A stretch of DNA of 64,000 bases from a virus. Positions 1-6,404 of the stretch are shown here, in pieces; within the stretch, counting starts at the first letter, position 1, and each line of letters starts with the position of its first letter. The position numbers and the translations under genes are program-made. The DNA is taken from IMG/VR virus record IMGVR_UViG_3300006931_000005, positions 1 to 64,000 of that record, one strand, 5' to 3'. A model generated the notes under the pieces. The model had not been told where the DNA came from. It saw nothing but the letters and a program-made list of their open reading frames with translations, and did not search any database.

Positions 1-771
1 AACCTTGAACGTCTCGCCATTGCGATGCCAGCCGGTTTCGCGCTTGCTGGTGATGAACCGGAAGGCGAGCTTGGCTTCAGCCAGCGGAACGGAAGCCCCC
101 TTGCTGGTTTCGAGGATCGTTTTTTCGCTCGGCGAACACGCGCCGGTTTCATCCGGGATCAGACTCGCTTTTGCACGCAAGTAAACCTTGGTGATGTGAT
201 GCGGAATCGTCACCAGCTTGTCACCAGCCAGCCAAAGCCGGATCGCGTCAGCCGCTTCAGCTTCCTGCCGGGCTTGCTTGGCCGCAGCCGCCTTGCGTTC
301 ACGGGCCGCAGATGCCGCCGCCTTCGCCTTCAACGCGACCAGATCGGTCTCGCCCGGCACCGCGAAGCGCGTGACGAAACCGAAGTGCTGCGCGAATTCG
401 TTCGCCTCATCGACCAGCCGCGTCAGGCATTGCAGCGCAAAATCCGGGTTGCGGGCACGGGCCGCAGTCAGGGCCGCTTCCTTGATCCGTTCGCGGTACT
501 CGGCCAGATGATCCTTGCCCGGCCCCTTCAAAACGTCCGCGACGGTGAACACCTTGAGATGATGGCAGGCGCTCCGCGTGATGCTGATATGCCGCGCCGT
601 TGAACTGCTGTACCCCTTCGTGGTGAACAGCACCGCGCCAAGGTAATGCCGGGCAATCGGGAAGTGATGGCCGTAAGAGTAGATTGTGTCGCCGTTGAAA
701 TAGAAGCTGCTTCCTTTTGCTTCTGCCCGTGATTTGTTCGCCCAAAGATGGGCTACCTGTTCATTGTTCAT
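1..771 (-). CDS. Conserved phage protein, C-terminus cut by the window edge
   Basis: The frame is open from an ATG at 771 to the left edge (257 codons, no stop). The start is set by a strong AAAGGAAATC Shine-Dalgarno leader just upstream. The protein opens MNNEQVAHLWANKS and continues with FYFNGDTIYSYG and HFPIAR; I recognise this as a phage protein family of unknown function. An Ala/Lys/Arg-rich, probably helical segment lies near residues 120-160. It is the last gene seen of the leftward early group and shares its leader sequence with the two genes upstream. No function can be assigned. Confidence 0.75.
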   Translation of the reverse strand, partial: MNNEQVAHLWANKSRAEAKGSSFYFNGDTIYSYGHHFPIARHYLGAVLFTTKGYSSSTARHISITRSACHHLKVFTVADVLKGPGKDHLAEYRERIKEAALTAARARNPDFALQCLTRLVDEANEFAQHFGFVTRFAVPGETDLVALKAKAAASAARERKAAAAKQARQEAEAADAIRLWLAGDKLVTIPHHITKVYLRAKASLIPDETGACSPSEKTILETSKGASVPLAEAKLAFRFITSKRETGWHRNGETFKV

Positions 772-790
772 TCGATTTCCTTTGTTTTTT

Positions 791-839
791 GAAGCGTAAT
801 TGCTTCAGCCCGGCCACCGGTTTTTACCGGTGCCGGGAT
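791..839. repeat. Two stacked hairpins between leftward early genes
   Basis: The 75-nt gap holds two inverted repeats. The first is GAAGC/GCTTC (791-795 and 802-806). The second is a strong stem built from CCCGGC plus ACCGGT (809-821) against ACCGGT plus GCCGGG (826-837), with one bulged C. Neither is followed by a U-run in the leftward direction, so they do not look like ordinary terminators. They could be mRNA processing or stability elements before the AAAGGAAATC leader of the next gene. Confidence 0.5.
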
Positions 840-846
840 GAAACCA

Positions 847-1404
847 TCACGGGCAGGCCGCAGCAATCAGCGTTTCGGCCACGAGCTTTTTGTGCTCCTC
901 GATTGAATACCGCGCATGATCCTCCGCCTCCCCAGCCATGTATTTTTCGCCCTCGTCATCACCCTCAAATCCCCAGCATGAATCCCCTTCGATTGTCCCG
1001 CCGTCCGGGGTTTCAATCGTCGTGGTGTAGCCCAGCCAGTGCCAGTCATTGTTACACCAGCCCCGGCAGTATTCAAAATCGCGCTCGACCGCCTCCGCCG
1101 TGATTTCCTTCACCGTTGGCGTGCGGCCCAGCTTTGCGGCCAGCTTTGCCTTCGCTTCTTCGCCCAGCCCCCAGCCTTCCGCCTTGGCCTTCTTGATCGT
1201 GGCCGGGATGTCATAAAACCGGCTGCTGCTCCGGTCTGAAGTCAGAACACGTTCACCGGCCCGCTTGTCGCGCCGTTCCCAGCCCGTCACAATGCCGTGG
1301 CCATCGTGCTCCTCCCATGGGGCACCCATGAAAGGATCGTGATAGATTGAGATTCTGGCGGTGTAGCCGTCCAGCTCGAATGATTTTGTTTTAATTGCTT
1401 CCAT
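847..1404 (-). CDS. Phage protein of unknown function (185 aa)
   Basis: The frame extends upstream to 1491, but the ATG at 1404 is preferred. It is preceded by AAAAAGGAAATCT, the same leader found before the genes starting at 771 and 2062, and the protein then begins MEAIKTKSFELDGYTARI. The sequence is acidic and rich in Trp and Gly (GWERRDKRAGER, CRGWCNNDWHWLGYTT). It has no signal peptide or membrane segment. A family of phage proteins with the 'WLGYTT.IETPDGG' pattern comes to mind but has no known function. It lies in the leftward early transcription unit. Confidence 0.7.
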   Translation of the reverse strand: MEAIKTKSFELDGYTARISIYHDPFMGAPWEEHDGHGIVTGWERRDKRAGERVLTSDRSSSRFYDIPATIKKAKAEGWGLGEEAKAKLAAKLGRTPTVKEITAEAVERDFEYCRGWCNNDWHWLGYTTTIETPDGGTIEGDSCWGFEGDDEGEKYMAGEAEDHARYSIEEHKKLVAETLIAAACP

Positions 1405-1483
1405 AGATTTCCTTTTTGTTCTGGCGAGTTGAGTCTCATCAGCAGCCGCAAAACGGCTGGACGGGCTCGCGCCCGTTTCGACT

Positions 1484-2062
1484 TCAGCCATAAATCACTT
1501 CACCAAGGCAGGCCAGTTGCGCGAAGGCGTCAAAGCTGGTGGCGTCCGACTGGCCCAGCCAGTCGTCCCATCTTTCCCAGTCGGCGGACAGCGGGGGCGG
1601 GGTGCAGCCCTTCGGCCATTTGTCCGTGAACATCAGCGGGAATGCGGCCAGCAGCTTGGCCTTGTCCAGCTCGTAATCCTTGCCCTCCTCGTCGTCGGTG
1701 AACGAGAATTCAAACGCCTTGTAGCGCCAGCCGTGGCAACGGAGCGCGCAACCGTTGGAAGCTTCAGGAAAGTTTTCCATGATGCCGCCGATAATACGCT
1801 CCACCATTTCCAGCGGAATTTCGACGGCCAGCTTCAGCGCACCACTTTTAGCGGCTGGCGCATCATTCACGGGCTCCCATGTCACGCTGAAAACCCATTT
1901 TGCATTTGCCACGGTAGCGGCTTGATGGAAGCAATGCTCAACATGAAGATCACCCGCACCACCCTCGCTGAATTTCAAAAGGGCTTCATCCAATGTGGTA
2001 GCAAAGCAGGTACGAAGCACGCGGACTGAATCCGCCAGTTTGTAATGGTATTTTTCACTCAT
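1484..2062 (-). CDS. Phage protein of unknown function (192 aa)
   Basis: The ATG at 2062 follows an AAAGGAAATCT Shine-Dalgarno leader, so the start is secure. The protein is mildly acidic, begins MSEKYHYKLADSVRVLRT and has an acidic stretch (SFTDDEEGKDYELD) in the middle. No catalytic motif, zinc site or membrane segment is visible. The end lies close to the start of the next leftward gene, consistent with one transcript driven by the promoter at 2346-2373. I do not recognise the family. Confidence 0.65.
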   Translation of the reverse strand: MSEKYHYKLADSVRVLRTCFATTLDEALLKFSEGGAGDLHVEHCFHQAATVANAKWVFSVTWEPVNDAPAAKSGALKLAVEIPLEMVERIIGGIMENFPEASNGCALRCHGWRYKAFEFSFTDDEEGKDYELDKAKLLAAFPLMFTDKWPKGCTPPPLSADWERWDDWLGQSDATSFDAFAQLACLGEVIYG

Positions 2063-2180
2063 AGATTTCCTTTGTAGTTTTGACTCACCTTGTTGCCAGA
2101 CTTGTCACTGGACGGGTTGAGACATTCAACGCCGTGTAGGTTTAAAACTTGGCTTTTCAATCGGTTGCCGGGCAAGGCGT

Positions 2181-2321
2181 TTAATCCTCATCCATGTCCC
2201 CGTCGTTCTGACGGGTTGACCGCCCGGTTGCGTCACCTGACCTGATACCGGGATCAAACTGCTTACCAGTTGCACCGTTTCTACGCTCGGCAGCGGGCTG
2301 AATCTTTTTCGTCCCGGCCAT
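2181..2321 (-). CDS. Small basic/polar protein (46 aa), first ORF of the left operon
   Basis: The ATG at 2321 opens a 46-codon frame (MAGTKKIQPAAERRNGATG...DGDMDED) ending with TAA at 2183-2181. It lies 18-20 nt downstream of the predicted start of the leftward promoter at 2346-2373 and has an AAGG motif 9-12 nt before the ATG. It is basic at the N-terminus and acidic at the C-terminus, with no hydrophobic segment. A GTCCCG/CGGGAC hairpin (2311-2327) overlaps the start codon and could control initiation. It may instead be just a leader peptide, so I hold it at moderate confidence. Confidence 0.45.
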   Translation of the reverse strand: MAGTKKIQPAAERRNGATGKQFDPGIRSGDATGRSTRQNDGDMDED

Positions 2322-2345
2322 CGGGACTAACCTTACGGTGATACC

Positions 2346-2398
2346 AATTTAACAGATCGTGTTAAACTGTCAACACCTATTTTGACAAAGTTGTCAAA
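2346..2398 (-). promoter_or_regulatory. Leftward early promoter flanked by two palindromes
   Basis: On the minus strand TTGACA (2373-2368), a 16-nt spacer and TAAATT (2351-2346) form a good sigma70-type promoter. A TTTAACA/TGTTAAA palindrome (2348-2366) covers the spacer and -10. A second palindrome, TTTGACAA/TTGTCAAA (2381-2398), sits just upstream of the -35. Their placement suggests operators for a repressor or regulator. The same hexamers with the same spacing recur at 3180-3207. The transcript would serve the genes at 2321, 2062, 1404 and 771. Confidence 0.6.
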
Positions 2399-2454
2399 GC
2401 TGTTTGAGGCAATAGGGACGGGCTGGAAGCGTGCCCGCAGTCATCCCGGTGAAA

Positions 2455-2613
2455 TTATCGGCGCGATTTTTTGAGGTAGGCGTCAGGCCATTCGCCCCAC
2501 TTTTTGAAAAACGCCCGTTCGTCCGCTTTGGTAGTCGGATCATTGGCCACCTTCAGGCGGATGCGTTGTTTGCAAGTAAGGCCGGATTTATTGGTCGAGA
2601 GCGGTGTTTTCAT
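2455..2613 (-). CDS. Small Lys/Arg-rich protein (52 aa)
   Basis: An ATG at 2613 inside the end of the preceding leftward gene (26-nt overlap) gives MKTPLSTNKSGLTCKQRIRLKV and ends with YLKKSRR. The protein is strongly basic with no membrane segment, as for a nucleic-acid-binding peptide. There is no clear Shine-Dalgarno sequence, so translation would depend on coupling to the upstream frame. The same frame is open further upstream to 2655 without a better start. It may be an accessory protein or only a chance frame. Confidence 0.4.
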   Translation of the reverse strand: MKTPLSTNKSGLTCKQRIRLKVANDPTTKADERAFFKKWGEWPDAYLKKSRR

Positions 2614-3139
2614 TCGAGGCTGGCGAAGGGGTTGCGGGTTGCGAAATGCCGTCAACGATTTGAGCGGCGGTCACGTTGTTACCCTTGTTGAGCTGATCGC
2701 AGAAAGCTTTTTCGGTGGCTGATCCGGCTGACCATGTGAGTGATTCTTTGGGCGGTTTTGGCGCTGCTTTTTTCTTGGCTTTCCGCACCTTGGCCTGCGA
2801 TGCCCGCCAGCTTTCGCGGAGGGCTTCACGATCCTGCACACCCCGGTAATACGAGTAGCTGACGATCATCCAGCCCCAGTCGCGGCCAGCGTCCAGCGGG
2901 ATCAGCCGCCGCCCGTCGTGCTCTTTGTTCTGGGATCGCGGATCAGGCTTGCACAGTTGCTCGATGCCGAAACGGATTTTTTCCAGCGGTACATTTGCAC
3001 GCCGGGCGATGGCCTCCTGCGTCATGTTCACGGCTCCGGTTCTGTCTGCCATTTTGAGCAAGTCCTCGAACACATGGCGCACCTCGTAATTTTCAGCCAG
3101 TGAGGAGTCGAAAATCGCCGTGAAGATTTTTGCGTACAT
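2588..3139 (-). CDS. Replisome-organiser-like wHTH protein, short paralogue (183 aa)
   Basis: The start at 3139 (MYAKIFTAIFDSSLAENYEVRHVF) is chosen because it lines up with the rightward protein at 5432 (LYARVFLQILDSS). Both share an N-terminal winged-helix-like domain of about 125 residues: VRHVFEDLLKMADRTG versus MRHIFEDLLKLCDHRTG, then DPRS..DGRRL...RDWGW. This copy lacks the C-terminal 'YYE.NGW..GKNPMKNW' helicase-loader-type tail of the 5432 protein and ends in a Lys-rich then low-complexity region. It may bind the same DNA sites and act as a regulator or competitor of replication initiation; that is inference. An alternative TTG start lies at 3181. Confidence 0.65.
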   Translation of the reverse strand: MYAKIFTAIFDSSLAENYEVRHVFEDLLKMADRTGAVNMTQEAIARRANVPLEKIRFGIEQLCKPDPRSQNKEHDGRRLIPLDAGRDWGWMIVSYSYYRGVQDREALRESWRASQAKVRKAKKKAAPKPPKESLTWSAGSATEKAFCDQLNKGNNVTAAQIVDGISQPATPSPASNENTALDQ

Positions 3140-3179
3140 AAGGCCGACATTACAGGCGATTGTCGTGGGTGTCCATGAC

Positions 3180-3207
3180 AATTTATGATGTCAAAAATGT
3201 CTGTCAA
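3180..3207 (-). promoter_or_regulatory. Leftward promoter with TGACA/TGTCA operator
   Basis: On the minus strand TTGACA (3207-3202) is separated by exactly 16 nt from TAAATT (3185-3180), the same hexamers and spacing as the promoter at 2346-2373. A TGACA-N8-TGTCA inverted repeat overlaps the -10 region, and a second TTGACA copy lies inside the spacer. The predicted start gives a leader of about 34 nt before the ATG at 3139. The putative HTH gene 150 bp away, pointing the other way, is a natural candidate regulator. Confidence 0.55.
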
Positions 3208-3358
3208 AAGTCCACAGAAGCAGATGCAGAGGCATTGCGTAGCATGACACGGTTTGACGGTGGCAGGATCGTCAGCCGGATCAGTGGTGAAGTCCATGAA
3301 TGGGACAGTGAAGATTTGAGTGGACGGATCGGACGTGTCAGCGCACATTTCTCGTTAA

Positions 3359-3697
3359 ATGGACGCTGAATTGGCCTACACTCGCGCTCGGTCATCCGAT
3401 GCCCGGCCTTTGATCGACGATTTACTGCTTGTCCATGATCCTCGGCGACTTGCGATGATGCTGGGGATCAAGCGGGCGGCACTTTCATGGAAGAAACACC
3501 CCGTCCCAGTGGCTCGTGCTGCGTTAATGCTTCACCTTATGACGTTTGCACCGGGTCAGAAGGTCTCGCTGTTCGACATTCTTACGGGGTGCCGGTATAA
3601 GATCGGATCATCTTGTGGCATGGCCAAGCCCCAGATCGGCAGGCCGGACGTTACATTTAATGCCACAGATGTTGCAACCCCTTGCAAATCAGGGTAA
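3359..3697 (+). CDS. Putative HTH regulator (112 aa)
   Basis: The ATG at 3359 opens MDAELAYTRARSSDARPLIDDLLL. Residues about 25-60 (DPRRLAMMLGIKRAALSWKK) look like a Cro/YdaS-type helix-turn-helix: LAMMLGI as the first helix and turn, then a recognition helix. The region after residue 70 is not recognisable. There is no good Shine-Dalgarno sequence (GTTAAATGG). It sits opposite two leftward promoters with palindromic operators, which suits a transcription regulator. The downstream end of the frame could be wrong. Confidence 0.45.
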   Translation: MDAELAYTRARSSDARPLIDDLLLVHDPRRLAMMLGIKRAALSWKKHPVPVARAALMLHLMTFAPGQKVSLFDILTGCRYKIGSSCGMAKPQIGRPDVTFNATDVATPCKSG

Positions 3698-4131
3698 ACG
3701 CCTTGTGGTCGGCAGTGAATATATGAACGATTGTGCATCTTTAATTCAAATCGGGACACTGGCTGGACGGCAGGCCGGGAGGGGGATTTTGGGGGTGCCG
3801 GGGGTCGTCAGATTTCAACGTATAGGGTGCTGCGGTCTATGTCGTCCCTTCAAAAAAAACGCAACGATCCCACCAGCCAGCGCGATTCACCTTGCACCCT
3901 CTGCGTCGTCAGGGTGTGCAACGTGCAGAAAAACGGAAAAGGGCTGGGCCGTCGAATTTCCGAAAAACTGAAAATTTTTCTCGCGCCTGCGGCGATGATC
4001 GCGGAGAGTGCGGTCATGCTTCAGCGCGTACCACGAAACCGGGTGCCTTACCACCAGCTCGATACGCACGTCCACATGAAGCCCCTGCTCAACTCGAAGG
4101 CCACCATCCGAAAAACGTCGGTCAAGAAACC
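3698..4131 (+). other. 434-nt stretch with no confident gene
   Basis: Overlapping frames exist but none has convincing composition. One frame ending at 4135 overlaps the next gene's start by an ATGA junction, so a short gene from an ATG at 3995 (46 aa, MIAESAVMLQRVPRNRVPYHQ...) or a GTG near 3918 is possible but has no Shine-Dalgarno. The clearest element is the G-quadruplex motif at 3777-3804. The rest looks regulatory or untranslated. Confidence 0.4.
3777..3804 (+). promoter_or_regulatory. G-quadruplex motif
   Basis: Four G-runs occur in 28 nt: GGG (3777-3779), GGGGG (3781-3785), GGGGG (3791-3795) and GGGGG (3800-3804), with loops of 1, 5 and 4 nt. This meets the standard definition of an intramolecular G-quadruplex on the plus strand. 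It lies in the non-coding stretch between the early control region and the replication module, where it could affect transcription or replication-fork passage. Confidence 0.55.
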
Positions 4132-4599
4132 ATGAGTCAGGATGTCATCGGCGGAATCTCTGTCATCCAGCGCAGCCGCTTCTGGTCGCAAGCGCCGATC
4201 TACCGTGTCTCCCACATCCTGCACCACGCGGACGGTCGCCGGGGCACGATCTGCCTGTGCATGACCGAGGGGCCGACGGAGCCGCCCGGTGTGGCGGAGA
4301 TCGCGGGCGAACCGGTCTGGCAGTTCATCAAGGGCTTGCCCGGCCATGGCTGGATCGCGTGCCATCCGAGCGTCCGGCAGTTCGTGACCGTCGAGGGCGT
4401 GCAGCGTGATCTGTTTCACAATGCCTACGACTGGCAGGTTCAGTACGTCGAGATGCGGTGGCAGGAGCCGGACATCGGCCAGCAGCCATGCCAGATCGAG
4501 CGGTACGATGTGCTGCTGACGCTGAACAACCCGGAGTTGTCGGACGCGGAGCGGGCCGCGAAGTTCGCCGAATTCAGGCAGCACGGCGTCATTTACTGA
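4132..4599 (+). CDS. Unknown phage protein (155 aa)
   Basis: The ATG at 4132 begins MSQDVIGGISVIQRSRFW. Reading further upstream in frame gives an Arg-rich, unlikely N-terminus, so this internal start is preferred. The protein is soluble, rich in Trp and Gln (WQVQYVEMRWQEP), with a helical acidic end (PELSDAERAAKFAEFR). It has no recognisable domain. The coding pattern is strong, with G/C-rich third positions typical of the genome. It is followed directly by a promoter-like element at 4600. Confidence 0.6.
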   Translation: MSQDVIGGISVIQRSRFWSQAPIYRVSHILHHADGRRGTICLCMTEGPTEPPGVAEIAGEPVWQFIKGLPGHGWIACHPSVRQFVTVEGVQRDLFHNAYDWQVQYVEMRWQEPDIGQQPCQIERYDVLLTLNNPELSDAERAAKFAEFRQHGVIY

Positions 4600-4627
4600 T
4601 TGACAAATCTGTCAAACATGGCAGGGT
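4600..4627 (+). promoter_or_regulatory. TTGACA element 34 nt before an ATG, with operator palindrome
   Basis: TTGACA (4600-4605) starts one base after the stop of the previous gene. A 16-nt spacer leads to CAGGGT (4622-4627), a poor -10 that keeps only the A at position 2 and T at position 6. The ATG follows 6 nt later at 4634. TTGACA-AATC-TGTCAA forms an inverted repeat over the -35. The spacing matches the leaderless-type promoters at 5396, 8389, 12985, 44379 and 53211, which is the main reason to list it. Confidence 0.4.
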
Positions 4628-4633
4628 CGGTGA

Positions 4634-4885
4634 ATGATACGAACCGTATTTGAATCCGTCCTTGGCGTGGTCATTTTAATTCTGGCCCTGAACATCTACC
4701 TTGAAAAGCGGCATCATGTGCAGCCCGGCCCGCATTGGCACGTCGAATTGGACTGCCGGTATCATACCCATTCTTGGGTGGCGGACGCGGAGCCGACGTA
4801 TGACCAGCAGGCGCATCTCCTGCGGTTCAGCGTTGATGGCGTGCCCACGCTCGTCCAAGGCGATGTCGTGATTACCTACAAATAA
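4634..4885 (+). CDS. Small membrane-anchored protein (83 aa)
   Basis: The protein starts MIRTVFESVLGVVILILALNIYLEK. Residues about 6-22 form one transmembrane helix, followed by a basic residue and a polar domain (HVELDCRYHTHSWVADAEPTYD). Topology would be one N-terminal anchor with the rest on the far side of the inner membrane. It is followed after 1 nt by another small membrane protein, so the two are likely co-expressed. The start is fixed by the promoter-like element 34 nt upstream rather than by a Shine-Dalgarno. Function unknown; a role in modifying the host envelope early in infection is possible. Confidence 0.6.
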   Translation: MIRTVFESVLGVVILILALNIYLEKRHHVQPGPHWHVELDCRYHTHSWVADAEPTYDQQAHLLRFSVDGVPTLVQGDVVITYK

Positions 4886-4886
4886 C

Positions 4887-5132
4887 ATGAAACTTTTCCT
4901 CACCCCCGGCTGGAACGGGACATACGAGCCGACGACCCTGCTGATGATTCTCATCCTGCTAGTCCCGGCCTGCACCCTCCTGTTTATTGTGCTCCTGTGG
5001 CTCGACCAGAACAACAAGGTGCCATGGCTCTGCTGCCCGCTGTTTCACCGCAGGCACCGTGTCCTCTGGCACTCGTCCGACGGCGACTTCATCAAGTGCT
5101 CGCGCTGCGGGCGCGTGGAAAACTGCCTGTGA
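4887..5132 (+). CDS. Small membrane protein with cytoplasmic-type zinc ribbon (81 aa)
   Basis: Residues about 17-39 (TLLMILILLVPACTLLFIVLL) form a transmembrane helix. The C-terminal part has cysteine pairs, LCCPLFHRR and IKCSRCGRVENC, resembling half of a treble-clef or zinc-ribbon (CxxC). The ATG follows the previous stop by 1 nt, and the stop is followed after 1 nt by the next ATG, indicating tight coupling. It may recruit something to the membrane. No family recognised. Confidence 0.6.
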   Translation: MKLFLTPGWNGTYEPTTLLMILILLVPACTLLFIVLLWLDQNNKVPWLCCPLFHRRHRVLWHSSDGDFIKCSRCGRVENCL

Positions 5133-5133
5133 T

Positions 5134-5307
5134 ATGGCCAAGCGCAAGCCCTGCCGAAAATCCGGGAAAATCAAATTCCCGTCGCACGAGGCGGCGGCGA
5201 TCCGGGCGGGCGAAATCCTCGCCAAGCAGCCCGGTGGCGCGAGCTTCCTGCGGACGTACCTCTGCGGCTTCTGCGGCAAATGGCACCTGACTTCCCAGCC
5301 CGCGTAA
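5134..5307 (+). CDS. Small zinc-ribbon-type protein (57 aa)
   Basis: The ATG at 5134 lies directly after the previous stop. The product, MAKRKPCRKSGKIKFPSH..., is basic and ends in LCGFCGKWHLTSQPA. The CxxCxxWHLT ending is typical of many tiny phage proteins in which a lone N-terminal Cys and the CxxC pair bind zinc. It completes a cluster of three very small genes before the replication control region. Function unknown. Confidence 0.6.
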   Translation: MAKRKPCRKSGKIKFPSHEAAAIRAGEILAKQPGGASFLRTYLCGFCGKWHLTSQPA

Positions 5308-5310
5308 TAC

Positions 5311-5342
5311 CAGAATCAGATACAACTTCAGAATCAGATACA
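5311..5342 (+). repeat. Iteron-like direct repeat (2 x 14 bp, 18-bp period)
   Basis: CAGAATCAGATACA occurs twice, at 5311-5324 and 5329-5342, 18 bp apart, followed by a partial third CAGACTCA. They lie about 90 bp upstream of the replisome organiser gene. In many temperate-type phages the initiator binds iterons near or inside its own gene, so these may be part of the replication origin or an autoregulatory site. Confidence 0.5.
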
Positions 5343-5349
5343 GACTCAA

Positions 5350-5390
5350 GGTGCTAACGCACCATGTTACGGTGTGTTACAAGGTAACAT
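5350..5390 (+). promoter_or_regulatory. Hairpin and GTTAC/GTAAC inverted repeat upstream of replication operon
   Basis: GGTGC-TAAC-GCACC (5350-5363) is directly followed by ATGTTAC (5364-5370) and its exact complement GTAACAT (5384-5390), with a third GTTAC half-site between them. The group ends 5 bp before the TTGACA at 5396, a position suited to a regulator or initiator binding site. A related CGTTAC-C-GTAACG palindrome occurs at 27302-27314 upstream of the tRNA. Confidence 0.5.
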
Positions 5391-5395
5391 TTTAA

Positions 5396-5424
5396 TTGAC
5401 AACCCGGACAACCAGCCCCATTAT
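5396..5424 (+). promoter_or_regulatory. Leaderless-type promoter of the replication operon
   Basis: TTGACA (5396-5401), a 17-nt spacer and CATTAT (5419-5424) form a good sigma70-like promoter. The ATG of the replisome organiser follows at 5432, 7 nt after the -10, so the first transcribed base would be at or within 1-2 nt of the A of ATG. No Shine-Dalgarno could fit on such an mRNA. The same geometry recurs at other operon starts. Confidence 0.6.
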
Positions 5425-5431
5425 CAAAACC

Positions 5432-6193
5432 ATGAGCCAGCTATACGCCCGCGTCTTTCTCCAGATTCTTGATTCATCCATCTCCGAGGATTACACCATG
5501 CGCCACATCTTCGAGGACTTGCTGAAGCTGTGCGATCACCGTACCGGCGTGGTGGACATGACGCGGCAGGCGTTGAGCCGACGGCTGAACATCCCGCCCG
5601 ACGTGCTGGACGCCCAGCTTCAAAAGCTGGAGTCGCCCGATCCGAACAGCCGGGACGACGAGTTCGAGGGCCGTCGCATCGAGCGCCTTGACGAGCACCG
5701 CGACTGGGGCTGGCGGATTCTGAACTGGGCCAAGTACGATTCGATCCGGGTGAAGGCCGACCTGTCCATCCGGGTCGCCCGGCACCGCGAGAAAAAGGCG
5801 GCGGAGAATCCGTCGGAGAAATTCAAGAAGCCGACCGTCGAGGAGGTCAAGCTCTACGCTTCCGAGAAGGGGATGCCGATGTCGGAGGCGGAAAAGTTTT
5901 TCCATTACTACGAGGCGAACGGGTGGCGCGTCGGCAAGAACCCGATGAAGAACTGGCACTCGGCGGTCGCCAACTGGAAAAAGAATTTCGAGGAGCGCAA
6001 GTACGGCGGCGGATTGCCGCCCGCCGACAAGCCGGTGCGCGATCTGGATGTCTGGCATCTCGGCAGCGGCAAGTACAATCTCACCAACGGGCCGAAGCGC
6101 GAGCATTTTCCAAATCAGGCGGCGTTCGATTCGCATCTGCGGATGTGGCAATCGTGGCAGGCCAACCGGCTCCGCCAGAAGGAGGCGAAATAA
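5432..6193 (+). CDS. Replisome organiser / replication initiation protein (253 aa)
   Basis: The N-terminal 110 residues form a winged-helix-like domain (MRHIFEDLLKLCDHRTGVVDM...ALSRRLNIPP) ending in RDWGWRILNW. A charged linker (REKKAAENPSEKFKKP) leads to a C-terminal domain with the pattern YASEKGMPMSEAEKFFHYYE then NGWRVGKNPMKNWHSAVANW, typical of phage replisome organisers that load the DnaB helicase. The ATG at 5432 fits the paralogue at 3139 and the promoter spacing. The same frame extends to a TTG at 5396 that would overlap the -35. It is the first gene of the operon containing DnaB and SSB. Confidence 0.8.
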   Translation: MSQLYARVFLQILDSSISEDYTMRHIFEDLLKLCDHRTGVVDMTRQALSRRLNIPPDVLDAQLQKLESPDPNSRDDEFEGRRIERLDEHRDWGWRILNWAKYDSIRVKADLSIRVARHREKKAAENPSEKFKKPTVEEVKLYASEKGMPMSEAEKFFHYYEANGWRVGKNPMKNWHSAVANWKKNFEERKYGGGLPPADKPVRDLDVWHLGSGKYNLTNGPKREHFPNQAAFDSHLRMWQSWQANRLRQKEAK

Positions 6194-6194
6194 A

Positions 6195-6404
6195 ATGCCC
6201 GAAGAAACGACCAAGGAAAAAATGTTGAGCTGGGCTGACAAGCTTTACTGCGATGCGAAATTTGTCCGGTCGCAGCTCGTGCAACTCGCTCCGCAGTACC
6301 GGCAGAAGGACGAATACAACCAAGAAGGTTTGTATCTCGAAAATATCAAGGTAACGCTACGCCTGCGCCGTGTGGTTTTACAACTGGCGGAACGATTAAA
6401 ATGA
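6195..6404 (+). CDS. Small protein between initiator and helicase (69 aa)
   Basis: The ATG at 6195 is 1 nt after the initiator stop and has a strong GGAGG Shine-Dalgarno within the end of that gene. The product MPEETTKEKMLSWADKLYCDA is helical and charged, without membrane segment or cysteine pairs. Its stop overlaps the helicase ATG (ATGA). The position between initiator and DnaB suggests a helper in helicase loading, but nothing in the sequence proves it. Confidence 0.6.
   Translation: MPEETTKEKMLSWADKLYCDAKFVRSQLVQLAPQYRQKDEYNQEGLYLENIKVTLRLRRVVLQLAERLK

Noticed and set aside
2311-2327. GTCCCG/CGGGAC hairpin as a terminator
   Set aside because: No T-run follows in either direction; it overlaps a start codon instead.
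3175-3369. A 64-codon rightward frame (MTIYDVKNVCQK...) over the 3180-3207 promoter
   Set aside because: It runs through the operator and promoter of the leftward gene, has no Shine-Dalgarno and ends inside the next gene's start; I judge it a shadow of regulatory DNA.
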